Source of the DNA: Betaproteobacteria bacterium
Lineage (GTDB): Bacteria; Pseudomonadota; Gammaproteobacteria; Burkholderiales; Burkholderiaceae
Assembly: GCA_947378095.1 (NCBI GenBank)
Contig: CANCIL010000012.1
Coordinates: forward strand, 1 to 35,286
DNA length: 35,286 bases
Reading direction: 5' to 3'
Shown: positions 22,390-30,717 of the stretch, in pieces
Position numbering within the stretch: the stretch's first letter is position 1
Layout: every line of letters begins with the position of its first letter
Made by a program: the position numbers and the translations under genes
The notes under the pieces: model-generated
What the model was told of the DNA's origin: nothing
Database searches by the model: none
The model's input: the letters and a program-made list of their open reading frames with translations, nothing else

Positions 22390-24024
22390 TTAGCCAGCCA
22401 GGTCGGATTGATAGATCAGGCCAGCATGCTCTCTTAGGGCGTGGAACTGAATCGATTCCCAGCGTTGCTGTGCTACATCGAGTTCTGATTTATGGGTTGC
22501 TAAGAAAACTGCAGCACCAACAACATCCTCGGCCATGCGATGAATATTTTCTTGAGTGAACTTTTTTAATGCCACAGGGTCGTCTGAGCTTACCCAGCGT
22601 GCAAGACTGTAGCGTGCGGGTAATAGGCGCACCTCAGCACCATATTCTGTTTGAAGGCGATGGCTTACTACTTCAAACTGCAATTGTCCAAAGGCACCCA
22701 GTAACATTGTGCCGCCTGCCATAGGTCGAAACACTTGAATGGCACCCTCTTCCCCTAGCTGCATGAGCCCCGTTCTCAATTGCTTAGAGCGTAAGGGGTC
22801 GGCAGACTCAACCATACGGAAAATCTCAGGTGCAAAAAATGGCAGCCCAGTAAATTGCAGCTGCTCTCCTTCGGTTAGGGTGTCACCGAGTCGCAATAGG
22901 CCGTGATTGGGCAAACCAATAATGTCGCCAGGGAATGCCTCATCCAAAATGTCTCGTCTTTGTGACAAGAAAGATAGAGCATTGTTAGTTCGAACTTCTT
23001 TGCCATTGCGACAAATTTTTAATTTCATGCCGCGTTGAAAGTGGCCCGAGCAGATGCGTAAGAAAGCAACGCGGTCACGATGTGCCGGATCCATATTAGC
23101 CTGAATCTTAAACACTACAGCAGAAAATTTGTTTTCAGCAGGGCTGACTTCGCGCTGTAGTGCTTTACGAGAGCCTGGTGACGGTGCAAGCTCTACCAGA
23201 GTATTCAGGATTTCACGTACACCGAAGTTATTAATCGCTGAGCCAAAGAACACGGGTGATTGGCGCCCGGCCAAGAATGCTTCTTGATCAAATGCGGGCA
23301 TGGCACTTTGAATTAAATCGACTTCAGCCAAGGCGTTTTCAAGGTCAGTGCCAAGGCGCTCTTTTAAGGCGGGATCATTCACATCCACAATCGCATGTGA
23401 ATCTTCTGTAACCCGATCTTCGCCGGCTTTGAACATGCGCATTTGTGACTTAGCAATATCAATCACGCCGGCAAAAGATTTACCCATCCCAACTGGCCAA
23501 GTAAATGGAACGACTTCAATACCCAGCGCTGTTTCAATTTCATCCATCAACTCCATTGGAGGTTTGACTTCACGATCCATCTTGTTGATGAAGGTAACAA
23601 TGGGTGTATTGCGTGCGCGACATACTTCAAGCAAGCGCAAAGTTTGGGATTCCACGCCGTTTGCAGCATCAATCACCATGAGGGCTGAGTCAACAGCAGT
23701 TAAAACACGATAGGTGTCTTCAGAAAAATCTTGGTGGCCTGGTGTATCGAGCAGATTAATAATGCAATCACGATATTCCATTTGCATTACGGAGCTTGCT
23801 ACCGAAATGCCTCGCTGCTTTTCAATTTCCATCCAGTCAGAAGTTGCATGTCGACTTGCTTTGCGCGCCTTAACGCTACCTGCAATTTGAATCGCACCCG
23901 CGTATAGCAATAGTTTTTCCGTAAGCGTCGTTTTGCCTGCATCTGGGTGAGAGATGATGGCAAAGCTGCGGCGCCTTAATACTTCTGCTCCTGGAGTGCT
24001 AGGGGTGTTAGTGTCGATGGTAAT
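22390..24024 (-). CDS. prfC: Peptide chain release factor 3, probable ATT start
   Basis: A translational GTPase that recycles RF1/RF2 from the ribosome. G1 is HPDAGKTT, G2 lies in EIEKQRGISV, G3 is DTPGHQDF, G4 is NKMD. The first conventional start, TTG 23910, lies after the P-loop and cannot be right. Reading frame upstream continues through RRRSFAIISHPDAGKTT to an in-frame TAG at 24042-24040 with no ATG, GTG, TTG or CTG. The best start is ATT at 24024, which would give (M)TIDTNTPSTPG and 544 residues, a normal size. ATT at 24039/24036 is also possible. A sequencing error in an ATG cannot be excluded. Confidence 0.9.
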   Translation of the reverse strand: MTIDTNTPSTPGAEVLRRRSFAIISHPDAGKTTLTEKLLLYAGAIQIAGSVKARKASRHATSDWMEIEKQRGISVASSVMQMEYRDCIINLLDTPGHQDFSEDTYRVLTAVDSALMVIDAANGVESQTLRLLEVCRARNTPIVTFINKMDREVKPPMELMDEIETALGIEVVPFTWPVGMGKSFAGVIDIAKSQMRMFKAGEDRVTEDSHAIVDVNDPALKERLGTDLENALAEVDLIQSAMPAFDQEAFLAGRQSPVFFGSAINNFGVREILNTLVELAPSPGSRKALQREVSPAENKFSAVVFKIQANMDPAHRDRVAFLRICSGHFQRGMKLKICRNGKEVRTNNALSFLSQRRDILDEAFPGDIIGLPNHGLLRLGDTLTEGEQLQFTGLPFFAPEIFRMVESADPLRSKQLRTGLMQLGEEGAIQVFRPMAGGTMLLGAFGQLQFEVVSHRLQTEYGAEVRLLPARYSLARWVSSDDPVALKKFTQENIHRMAEDVVGAAVFLATHKSELDVAQQRWESIQFHALREHAGLIYQSDLAG

Positions 24025-24075
24025 TCTGCGCTTAATAATCTAGGTTTGGACTGGATTATAAGCGCGAGGCCTTGC

Positions 24076-24831
24076 TTAGAACTGTTCGCCAGGCTTTAAG
24101 AATCGCCATTGACCAGGGGGAAGCGGGCCTAATGAGATTCGACCCATTCTGACGCGTTTTAATCCGACGACTTTTAGTCCAACCATTTCACACATACGAC
24201 GAATTTGACGTTTGCGCCCCTCTCGCAATACAAAGCGAAGTTGATCTTCATTTTGCCAACTGACTTGAGCAGGCTTGAGTGCCACCCCATCCAGTGATAG
24301 ACCATGTCGGAGTCGATCTAAATCCTCAAAGGAAAGCTTGCCCTCTACGCGCACCAAATATTCTTTTTCAATCGGGCTATTTTCACCAATTAATAGTTTG
24401 GCAACTCGACCGTCCTGAGTTAAAACTAACATACCAGTAGAGTCAATATCTAAGCGGCCTGCAGGGGCTAATCCCCTGGTATTGAAACGTGGATTCTTGC
24501 CTTTATCTAAGGGGCTGGCAAAGTAATTGTCTGGGGTGATTAAAGACGCTGCAGGTTGATACTCTTGCTCATCATCGTAGTGAGAAATAAATCCTACCGG
24601 CTTATTCAGTACGACGGTGATGCGCGAAGCTTGTTGAGCTTTGGCAACGGACTGCAGTTCTATTTTTTGATGTCTAAATGCTCGCACGCCTAATTCATTT
24701 ACCACTTCGCCATCAACTGTGACTAAGCCCTGCTCAATATAAGAATCTGCCTCACGACGTGAGCAAAGACCCAATTCAGACAAGAGTTTAGAGACGCGAA
24801 CTTTTTCTTCCATGACTGCATTATCCGACAT
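24076..24831 (-). CDS. RsuA/RluB/RluF-family pseudouridine synthase
   Basis: 251 residues from ATG 24831. An S4 RNA-binding domain opens the protein ([22 protein letters not shown] to about residue 65), followed by the catalytic domain with NKPVGFIS and the signature [18 protein letters not shown], whose Asp forms the covalent intermediate. The end [16 protein letters not shown] fits RluF/RluB-type enzymes acting on 23S rRNA helix loops. It is upstream of prfC by about 50 bases on the same strand, so two translation genes may share a transcript. Confidence 0.88.
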   Translation of the reverse strand: MSDNAVMEEKVRVSKLLSELGLCSRREADSYIEQGLVTVDGEVVNELGVRAFRHQKIELQSVAKAQQASRITVVLNKPVGFISHYDDEQEYQPAASLITPDNYFASPLDKGKNPRFNTRGLAPAGRLDIDSTGMLVLTQDGRVAKLLIGENSPIEKEYLVRVEGKLSFEDLDRLRHGLSLDGVALKPAQVSWQNEDQLRFVLREGRKRQIRRMCEMVGLKVVGLKRVRMGRISLGPLPPGQWRFLKPGEQF

Positions 24832-24914
24832 CAATCCATTTCTTTAGAGCCAAGGTAATATGTAGTTCAGTAAAGCCGCTAGAGCTTGGAAGAATATAAA
24901 GAGTGGAGACAAAA

Positions 24915-24998
24915 ATGATTTCTGGATTTATCGGAAGAAATCAAAAATATTCAATATATTCAATCACTTGCGATAGCTCCCAAGAGTTCTACAAGTAA
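24915..24998 (+). CDS. Possible 27-residue leader peptide
   Basis: An ATG with GGAG six bases upstream opens a 27-codon frame ending 26 bases before the next gene. It has one cysteine and several Ser/Tyr codons. There is no further support; it may be chance. Confidence 0.2.
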   Translation: MISGFIGRNQKYSIYSITCDSSQEFYK

Positions 24999-25024
24999 TA
25001 CTTCTTATCTAAGGTGAGGATTTT

Positions 25025-25648
25025 ATGAAGTCAATTCATGCGTATATTTTTTCTTTTTCACTGCTTTTGACCAGTGGTTCATTATTTGCTCAAACGCGTT
25101 TACCTGATATTCCCTTAGATCAGTACACCGCAGAACAAAAAGCAGCTGCTCAAGAATTTGAGAAGGCGCGTAAAAAAGCACCATGGGGTCCATTTGCTAT
25201 GTTGATGTATAGCCCTCAGCTAATGAATAACGCAAGAGCAATGGGCGATTACCTGCGCTATAACTCTGCGTTTAATAGTCGCTTAAGTGAGTTCGCTATT
25301 TTGATTACGGCCCGTGAATGGCATCAAGATTATGAGTGGCATATTCATTATCCAATCGCCATCAAAGAAGGATTAAATCCAGAAATTGCGAAAGCTATAA
25401 AAGAGGGCAGAAGGCCTGAAGGCATGAGCGAGGATGAATCTATCGTGTATGACTTTACGATAGAGCTCCAAAGAAATAAACGTGTCTCAGAAACTACTTT
25501 TAATAAAACAGAAAAACGTTTTGGTAAAAAAGGCGCTGTGGATCTAGCGGGAATTGCTGGCTACTACACCTTCTTGGCTATGGAAATGAATATGGCTCGG
25601 CACCCAGTTCCAGGTGGCGGCGAGCGACTTCCCCGTTTTCCTGACTAA
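25025..25648 (+). CDS. Exported carboxymuconolactone decarboxylase-family protein
   Basis: 207 residues with a signal peptide (about 1-22, cleavage after LFA). The mature domain has the all-helical CMD/AhpD fold: RLSEFAILITAREWHQDYEWHIH, then IAKAIKEGRRP and EDESIVYDFTIEL. The CxxC pair used by AhpD for peroxide defence is absent; the corresponding place reads YEWHIH. An enzymatic role closer to carboxymuconolactone decarboxylase is possible, but export is unusual for that. Ribosome binding site AAGGTGAGG sits before ATG 25025. Confidence 0.83.
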   Translation: MKSIHAYIFSFSLLLTSGSLFAQTRLPDIPLDQYTAEQKAAAQEFEKARKKAPWGPFAMLMYSPQLMNNARAMGDYLRYNSAFNSRLSEFAILITAREWHQDYEWHIHYPIAIKEGLNPEIAKAIKEGRRPEGMSEDESIVYDFTIELQRNKRVSETTFNKTEKRFGKKGAVDLAGIAGYYTFLAMEMNMARHPVPGGGERLPRFPD

Positions 25649-25656
25649 GACTTAGT

Positions 25657-27075
25657 TTAGGTGCGCACGATATGCACGCTACATGGAGCTTCCTCAACGA
25701 TCTTCGTCATTGAGGTTCTCCAAGGCGTCACTTTATTCGGTAGCTTATGAGATGCGCCGATCAATATCAACGAAGCATCATTGTCCTTCGCAAATTCAAC
25801 AATGCGAGATGCAGGATCCAACGCCTCAAGTACGTGATACGAAATTCTTTCAGGTGGAAGCTTAAGGGGCTTTGCCCATTCCATGAGTTGCACTAAGTGC
25901 CCGCGCACAATACCACTAGCTGTTTCGTTTTCCTCGCTGCCTTCAAACGTTGGTGTGCTGCTGATGGTGCTGATACAAACTAGCCGACTCTCTGGATAGG
26001 CCTGTAATAAATTTTTTGCAGTCGTTTGCATGCGTTCCCGTAAGTCTTCATCGGACTGACGCGTATCGATCGCCGCAATCATCAGAGGCGCATCTTGGTT
26101 GCCCATACTGGGGCGAGGGCTGGGAGATGGCTCGTACCCTGCTGCTTTAAACATCAGCTTAAGGTTTTCCCAAAAACTTAAAGGTTCTACTCGATCGGCA
26201 CGTTCGGTCAGCTTCACGCTCTCATGATCACGCAATACCTGACGCAATCGGGTTGCGCTCTGATAGCGATCAGCAGCCCTTGGCTCCAAGCACCTCAAGA
26301 TTACTTCTTGTAACCAGCGCGGAATTTCTTTGCGGATGGCTCTTGGTGGAAAGGCTTGTGCCCACATTCTTTTGCGAAGGCCGCTTATGCTCTGGGGATT
26401 GCCAAAAGGTAATTCCCCTGTAAGTAACTCATACATGATCACGCCAATCGAAAAAATATCGCTGCGTGAATCTGATCGAATGCCAGCTACTTGCTCAGGT
26501 GAAATATAGGGCGCAGAACCAACCCCCTTGCGCATCTCTTCTGCAAGTAAATCAGGATAGCGATCGTGATGCGATAAACCAAAATCAATCAGAGTGATTT
26601 TGCCTTTGTCATCTATCAAAATATTTTCTGGTTTGATATCCAAATGAATGGCATCTTGTGCATGAAGCGATTGAACGGCCTGTGCAAGATCAGCACCAAT
26701 TTGCACCACCTCATCAACAGAAAATATTTTTCCTTCTTTAATAAAGTCCTCTAGTGGACGGCCCTCAACACGTTCCATCGCAATGTATGGGCGAGTGGCC
26801 ATATTGCCGGAGCCAAGATATTTGGGTACGTAGGGGCTTTTGAGCGCGCGCAAAATAGTGAGCTCAGTTTCAAACCCAATCAAACTTTCAACAGGTTGAT
26901 CTCTTCCAACTCGGGGAATCTTGAGAAGTATGGGGACATCTATGCCGTCTTTCGTTGCAGAGTAGAGGCTAGCCATTCCACCACGGTGTACTTCTTTTCC
27001 TAGGGTAAAGCCATCAACCACCTTGCCTTCTTGAAAGATCTCGTCGACAGCCTCTATATTGGTGTTGATAGACAT
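25657..27075 (-). CDS. Serine/threonine protein kinase with C-terminal USP domain
   Basis: 472 residues. The Hanks-type kinase domain (about 22-285) shows a glycine loop (EVHRGGMASLYSA), Lys52, catalytic HLDIKPEN (Asp156, Lys158, Asn161), IDFG (Asp174), SAPYISPEQ and DIFSIGVIMYELLTG. The usual Arg before the catalytic Asp is Leu (HLD), so it is an unusual non-RD kinase. After a linker (about 290-325) comes a universal-stress-protein domain (MIAAIDTRQ to SVHIVRT) without the usual G-x9-G(S/T) ATP loop. No membrane helix, hence cytoplasmic. A metallophosphatase gene lies 10 bases upstream, probably the antagonist. Confidence 0.9.
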   Translation of the reverse strand: MSINTNIEAVDEIFQEGKVVDGFTLGKEVHRGGMASLYSATKDGIDVPILLKIPRVGRDQPVESLIGFETELTILRALKSPYVPKYLGSGNMATRPYIAMERVEGRPLEDFIKEGKIFSVDEVVQIGADLAQAVQSLHAQDAIHLDIKPENILIDDKGKITLIDFGLSHHDRYPDLLAEEMRKGVGSAPYISPEQVAGIRSDSRSDIFSIGVIMYELLTGELPFGNPQSISGLRKRMWAQAFPPRAIRKEIPRWLQEVILRCLEPRAADRYQSATRLRQVLRDHESVKLTERADRVEPLSFWENLKLMFKAAGYEPSPSPRPSMGNQDAPLMIAAIDTRQSDEDLRERMQTTAKNLLQAYPESRLVCISTISSTPTFEGSEENETASGIVRGHLVQLMEWAKPLKLPPERISYHVLEALDPASRIVEFAKDNDASLILIGASHKLPNKVTPWRTSMTKIVEEAPCSVHIVRT

Positions 27076-27085
27076 GAGAGAGAAA

Positions 27086-27838
27086 CTACTTGCCAGTGAT
27101 GAGGCGATTGGCTAAGTCTTCGGGTAAGCCTGCGATCCGCACTTTGTTAGCGGCAGTGAAGTAGTCATAAGACACTCGATGAAAAGTGAGCATTTCTGAA
27201 TCAGGCTCAAACACAGCAAAACAAGCCTCAGGATTTCCATCACGAGGTTGTCCCAGAGAGCCAACAACCCCTACCCATTGGCGATGCTGCAATACTGGAA
27301 TTTCATCACCAGGATGTGGTGCAAATCGAATCAGTTTTCCAACGGCACTTTGATAGAAAAGAGCTTGTTCGTGAGCATGACCAACAAAGGTATAACTCTT
27401 CCCAGAATTTTGTACGCAACGCCAAGCGCTCATGCTGTCGGTTATGTAGTTCCAGTCTGAAGGATTGTGTGCAGAAGCATGCACGTAACAAATTTTTTCT
27501 TCTTTAATGATGAGGGGCAAACTTTTTAAGAATTGCACGTGGCTTTCTTGCAGCTGAGTTTTTGTCCACTCGATAGCTGCATTCGCATTGGCGTTCATTT
27601 GACTGCGATAATCTTTAAAGATAGCTTCGTCATGGTTGCCAACCACAGCAATTGCCTTTTTTGAATTCACTAAATCAGCAATTCTTTCAATTAGTGCGGC
27701 AGGATCAGCGTTATAGCCAACAATGTCACCCAAAAACACCATGCGTGTGACCCCAAGCTCTTCCGCTTTGGCCATACATGCTTCGAAGGCTTCTAAGTTG
27801 CTGTGGAGATCGGCAAATAGCCCAATACGCTCACTCAT
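27086..27838 (-). CDS. Calcineurin-like metallophosphoesterase
   Basis: 250 residues. The dimetal site motifs are in order: FADLHSN (D-x-H), FLGDIVGYN (GD), VGNHDEA (GNHD), and a late GHAHEQ (GHxH). The first two together are closest to the YfcE/diadenosine-tetraphosphatase-like group with a protein-phosphatase-like start. Cytoplasmic. It is 10 bases upstream of the kinase gene, so a kinase/phosphatase pair acting on the same phosphoproteins is likely, although not proven; cyclic-nucleotide or dinucleotide hydrolysis is an alternative. Confidence 0.88.
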   Translation of the reverse strand: MSERIGLFADLHSNLEAFEACMAKAEELGVTRMVFLGDIVGYNADPAALIERIADLVNSKKAIAVVGNHDEAIFKDYRSQMNANANAAIEWTKTQLQESHVQFLKSLPLIIKEEKICYVHASAHNPSDWNYITDSMSAWRCVQNSGKSYTFVGHAHEQALFYQSAVGKLIRFAPHPGDEIPVLQHRQWVGVVGSLGQPRDGNPEACFAVFEPDSEMLTFHRVSYDYFTAANKVRIAGLPEDLANRLITGK

Positions 27839-27876
27839 CCCTTAATGATAGGATAAAAGCCCCTAATTCTAAAGGT

Positions 27877-28764
27877 TTAATAAGGGCTGGCCTCTCCATT
27901 AGGCCGATTTTTAAAGCGCTTATGGACCCAATAATATTCGGCTGGTCGCAAGCGAATTTCATTTTCAAAATATTGGTTAAGTCGAGCAGTGTCAGATTTG
28001 GGGTCTGATCCCGGAAAGTTTTCTAAAGGTTTAGAAATCTCGCAAAGATAGCCCGAGCCATCCTTTTTCAATGTGGTTGTCATCATGCACACTTCGGCGC
28101 CAGTAATTTTGGCTAAGCGCGATACGGCAGTAATCGTATTGGTTTGAATGCCAAAAAACGGAACAAATTCAGAATCTTTTAATCCCAAGTCGATATCAGG
28201 AGCGATGATGATGAAGCTTCCCTTGCGAATTTCCCGAATGATTTCAATAGAGTTGCCCTGGCGATCAATGGAGTTGCCCCCAAAGCGATTACGCCAATCA
28301 ATAATTTTTTGATTGAAAAAAGGATTTTTCATTCTTTGAAAAAAGCCAGAAGTACGTGGCCAATTTTTATCTTTAGCAAGTGCGCTCAAAATAATACTGC
28401 CTTCAATTCCAGTGAAATGCATATTAACTAATATGCGAGGCTTTCTGCTGGAAAGGTCGACTGCAGATTTAACTTCAATCATCTTGCTTAATTGCTTGAT
28501 GCTGCCATGCCAAATAATGCTTTTTTCTGCAATGCTGCGACCAAGTAGTCGCCAATGTTGTCTGGATAGCCGATCAATTTCTACAGAGTCAAACTCTGGA
28601 AAGCAGAGGCGAAGATTGGTTTTCACTACCCGATTACGTTCACCGGGCGCGCGAGCTGCGATATAGCCCAGTCCATGTCCAAAAGCGACTATAGCGTTAT
28701 AGGGAAGCAAAGAAACCAGCTTTAAAAAGCCTAGACCTGCGTAATTAGAAATGGGCTTGAGCAA
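27877..28764 (-). CDS. LpxL/HtrB-type lipid A acyltransferase
   Basis: 295 residues, TTG start with AAAGG close upstream. An N-terminal membrane anchor (about 10-35) is followed by RNRVVKTNLRLCFPEF, a typical start of the family. The catalytic HX4E motif is HFTGIE (about 118-123), followed by the GNSIDRQGNSIEII and APDIDLG segments. It should transfer an acyl chain from ACP to lipid A on the cytoplasmic face of the inner membrane. The C terminus ends with WVHKRFKNRP, as usual. Seven bases after the carbonic anhydrase stop: probably one transcript. Confidence 0.88.
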   Translation of the reverse strand: MLKPISNYAGLGFLKLVSLLPYNAIVAFGHGLGYIAARAPGERNRVVKTNLRLCFPEFDSVEIDRLSRQHWRLLGRSIAEKSIIWHGSIKQLSKMIEVKSAVDLSSRKPRILVNMHFTGIEGSIILSALAKDKNWPRTSGFFQRMKNPFFNQKIIDWRNRFGGNSIDRQGNSIEIIREIRKGSFIIIAPDIDLGLKDSEFVPFFGIQTNTITAVSRLAKITGAEVCMMTTTLKKDGSGYLCEISKPLENFPGSDPKSDTARLNQYFENEIRLRPAEYYWVHKRFKNRPNGEASPY

Positions 28765-28771
28765 ACTGCCT

Positions 28772-29437
28772 TTATTCGGCGTCGTAGCGCGTGAGAGTTT
28801 TGGAATAACGTATTTTCATCTCTTCTAAAGAGCTGCAAGACATTCCCAAGTCTTTGACTATGCCAGTATCTAAACGATAGGCCCAACCATGCACTGTGAG
28901 ATCCTGGTTATTTGCCCACGCATCTTGGACAATGGTGGTTTCACATACGTTCACTACTTGTTCAATGACATTCAGTTCGCATAGGCGATCTTGACGCTTG
29001 GGAGTTGGCAGAACTTCTCCTAGGTAGCGCTCATGTTTTTGGTGTACATCTTTGACGTGGCGCAGCCAATTATCTGCAAGTCCAACGCGGCGATCGCTCA
29101 GGGCAGCATGCACACCGGCGCAGCCATAATGACCAACGACAAGAATGTGTTTTACTTTTAAGAGCTCAATCGCAAATTGAATGACGGAGAGGCAATTTAA
29201 GTCGGTATGAACCACCACGTTAGCTACATTTCGGTGAACAAAAAGCTCGCCTGGCAGTAAATTAACAATTTCATTGGCGGGCACACGACTATCAGCGCAG
29301 CCAATCCAAAGGTATTCTGGAGCTTGTTGGTTGACTAGGCGCTTAAAGAAATCAGCGTCGTTGGCAATCATTTCATCTGCCCATTCACGATTATTCGCAA
29401 ATAGATGATCTAATGCCTTGGAGTTTTTCATAATCAT
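28772..29437 (-). CDS. can: Beta-class carbonic anhydrase, cytoplasmic
   Basis: 221 residues without a signal peptide. Zinc site: CADSR (Cys47, Asp49, Arg51) and GHYGCAGV (His103, Cys106). LWIGCADSRVPANEIV and FVHRNVANVV are typical of the Can/CynT type that supplies bicarbonate for carboxylation reactions. The N terminus may begin at ATG 29431 instead. Only about 30% of residues look shared with the exported enzyme at 7174 by eye, so they are separate lineages rather than a recent duplication. Divergent from the DUF167 gene. Confidence 0.93.
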   Translation of the reverse strand: MIMKNSKALDHLFANNREWADEMIANDADFFKRLVNQQAPEYLWIGCADSRVPANEIVNLLPGELFVHRNVANVVVHTDLNCLSVIQFAIELLKVKHILVVGHYGCAGVHAALSDRRVGLADNWLRHVKDVHQKHERYLGEVLPTPKRQDRLCELNVIEQVVNVCETTIVQDAWANNQDLTVHGWAYRLDTGIVKDLGMSCSSLEEMKIRYSKTLTRYDAE

Positions 29438-29459
29438 GGATTCAGTTTAAAGTACTTTG

Positions 29460-29756
29460 ATGACGCCTATTTGGATAAAACAAACCCCTAACGGAATTAC
29501 CTTAAATCTCCATTGCCAGCCGGGCGCAAAACAGACAAAAGTAGTTGGCACTTATGATGATTGCCTGAAGATATCGCTACAGGCACCTGCCCTAGAAAAC
29601 AAGGCTAATGAGCTTTTGCTGGCATGGCTGTCTAAACAACTAAAAATTCCACAAAAGCAAATTCAGTTTATTTCTGGTCAAAGTGGACGTAAAAAGCGCA
29701 TCGAAATTTGGGGCCCTATTAGTCCTGAACAAATTGTGCAGATTCTGAAACCATAA
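29460..29756 (+). CDS. DUF167 (YggU-like) protein
   Basis: 98 residues from ATG 29460. LNLHCQPGAKQTKVVG at the N terminus and LKISLQAPALENKANELLLAWLSKQLKIP in the middle are the DUF167 signature. The family has a small alpha/beta fold and no agreed function. It is divergent from the carbonic anhydrase gene with only about 20 bases between starts, so their promoters must overlap the coding regions or the two lie within longer transcripts. Confidence 0.9.
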   Translation: MTPIWIKQTPNGITLNLHCQPGAKQTKVVGTYDDCLKISLQAPALENKANELLLAWLSKQLKIPQKQIQFISGQSGRKKRIEIWGPISPEQIVQILKP

Positions 29757-29884
29757 ATTTTTCTTTGAATTTGTCTCATCTGCTCATGAAATAAGCACCA
29801 GCATGAGATGCGAATATACTTAATTGAAGAGATTGAGATTCCCGATTAGGGTAAATGTGGATGATTCACCAAGGAGAATATCGC

Positions 29885-30250
29885 ATGAATGGCTTTATGA
29901 AATGGCTCTTAAGCCTTGTTTTAATTGGCTTAGTGGGTCTTGCGGCCTATACGTGGCTGATGCTGACCTGGAGCTATGGAAGTGGCGAACGTGCTGGTTA
30001 TGTCCAAAAATTCTCTAATCGGGGCTTTATATGCAAAACCTGGGAGGGTGAGCTGGCGATTGTTTCTATGCCGGGGACAATGTCAGAAAAATTCCTCTTT
30101 ACGGTGCGTCAAGATGCAGTTGCACAAAAAATAAATGCTAACTTAGGAAAAAAAGTAGCTCTAAAATACGAACAGCATATTGGTTTGCCAACCAGCTGTT
30201 TTGGGGATACTGAATATTTTGTTTCCGATATAGTAGTTTTGGATGAATAA
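29885..30250 (+). CDS. Single-helix membrane protein of unknown function
   Basis: About 121 residues from ATG 29885 with AAGGAG (29871-29876) eight bases ahead; a longer frame from 29855 would ignore this site. One N-terminal helix (about 5-27) anchors a periplasmic domain of mainly beta strands with two cysteines (CKTWEG and TSCFGD) that could pair. I cannot name the family; the signature NRGFICKTWEGELA is distinctive and should make homologue searching easy. Free-standing, between DUF167 and HU genes. Confidence 0.75.
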   Translation: MNGFMKWLLSLVLIGLVGLAAYTWLMLTWSYGSGERAGYVQKFSNRGFICKTWEGELAIVSMPGTMSEKFLFTVRQDAVAQKINANLGKKVALKYEQHIGLPTSCFGDTEYFVSDIVVLDE

Positions 30251-30270
30251 TATGTAGTTGTTTTAAAAAA

Positions 30271-30299
30271 TTGCTGTAACGCAGCTTTATTTTTGTAAT
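30271..30299 (+). promoter_or_regulatory. Sigma-70 promoter candidate of the HU gene
   Basis: TTGCTG at 30271-30276, a 17-base spacer, and TGTAAT at 30294-30299. This places the transcript start near 30306, giving a leader of about 58 bases before the HU start codon. Confidence 0.5.
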
Positions 30300-30363
30300 T
30301 TTTTGTGGTTAAAATCATGTAAGCGCAATGTGCGCTGACATCAATATCTATAAGGAGCTTCAC

Positions 30364-30648
30364 TTGAACAAAGCCGAACTAATCGCAGCGATTGCTGACG
30401 ACGCGGAGATCTCTAAAGCCAAAGCTGAATTCGCATTGAATTCAGCAATCGAGCAAATCATTAAAGCAGTTACTAAAGGCGACTCAGTACAACTGATCGG
30501 TTTCGGTACTTTTGCTTCTGGTAAGCGTGCTGCACGTATGGGCCGCAACCCAAAGACTGGCGAGCCACTCAAAATTGCTGCTGCTAAAACTGTTAAGTTT
30601 TCTGCTGGTAAAGCATTTAAAGACTCAGTTAACAAGCGTAAGAAGTAA
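30364..30648 (+). CDS. hupB: DNA-binding protein HU
   Basis: 94 residues. [24 protein letters not shown] is the HU helix-turn-helix start, and [22 protein letters not shown] is the DNA-binding arm with its conserved RNP motif. The start codon is TTG at 30364, six bases after AAGGAG (30352-30357); a start at 30328 would add residues not found in HU. It compacts DNA and bends it as a homo- or heterodimer. Bounded by its own promoter and a strong terminator. Confidence 0.96.
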   Translation: MNKAELIAAIADDAEISKAKAEFALNSAIEQIIKAVTKGDSVQLIGFGTFASGKRAARMGRNPKTGEPLKIAAAKTVKFSAGKAFKDSVNKRKK

Positions 30649-30664
30649 TTCTTACTTTGTGTAT

Positions 30665-30692
30665 AAAAAGCCCGGCATGCCGGGCTTTTTTA
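30665..30692. terminator. Bidirectional intrinsic terminator between hupB and rodA
   Basis: The perfect palindrome agcccggcatgccgggct is flanked by A-runs on the left and T-runs on the right, so it terminates both the HU transcript (plus) and the rod-shape operon (minus). Confidence 0.93.
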
Positions 30693-30717
30693 TTTCCAAT
30701 GTTTTTTATTTAGTGCT

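Noticed and set aside
22390..23910. prfC starting at TTG 23910
   Set aside because: This would remove the GTP-binding P-loop (HPDAGKTT), which is present and in frame immediately upstream.
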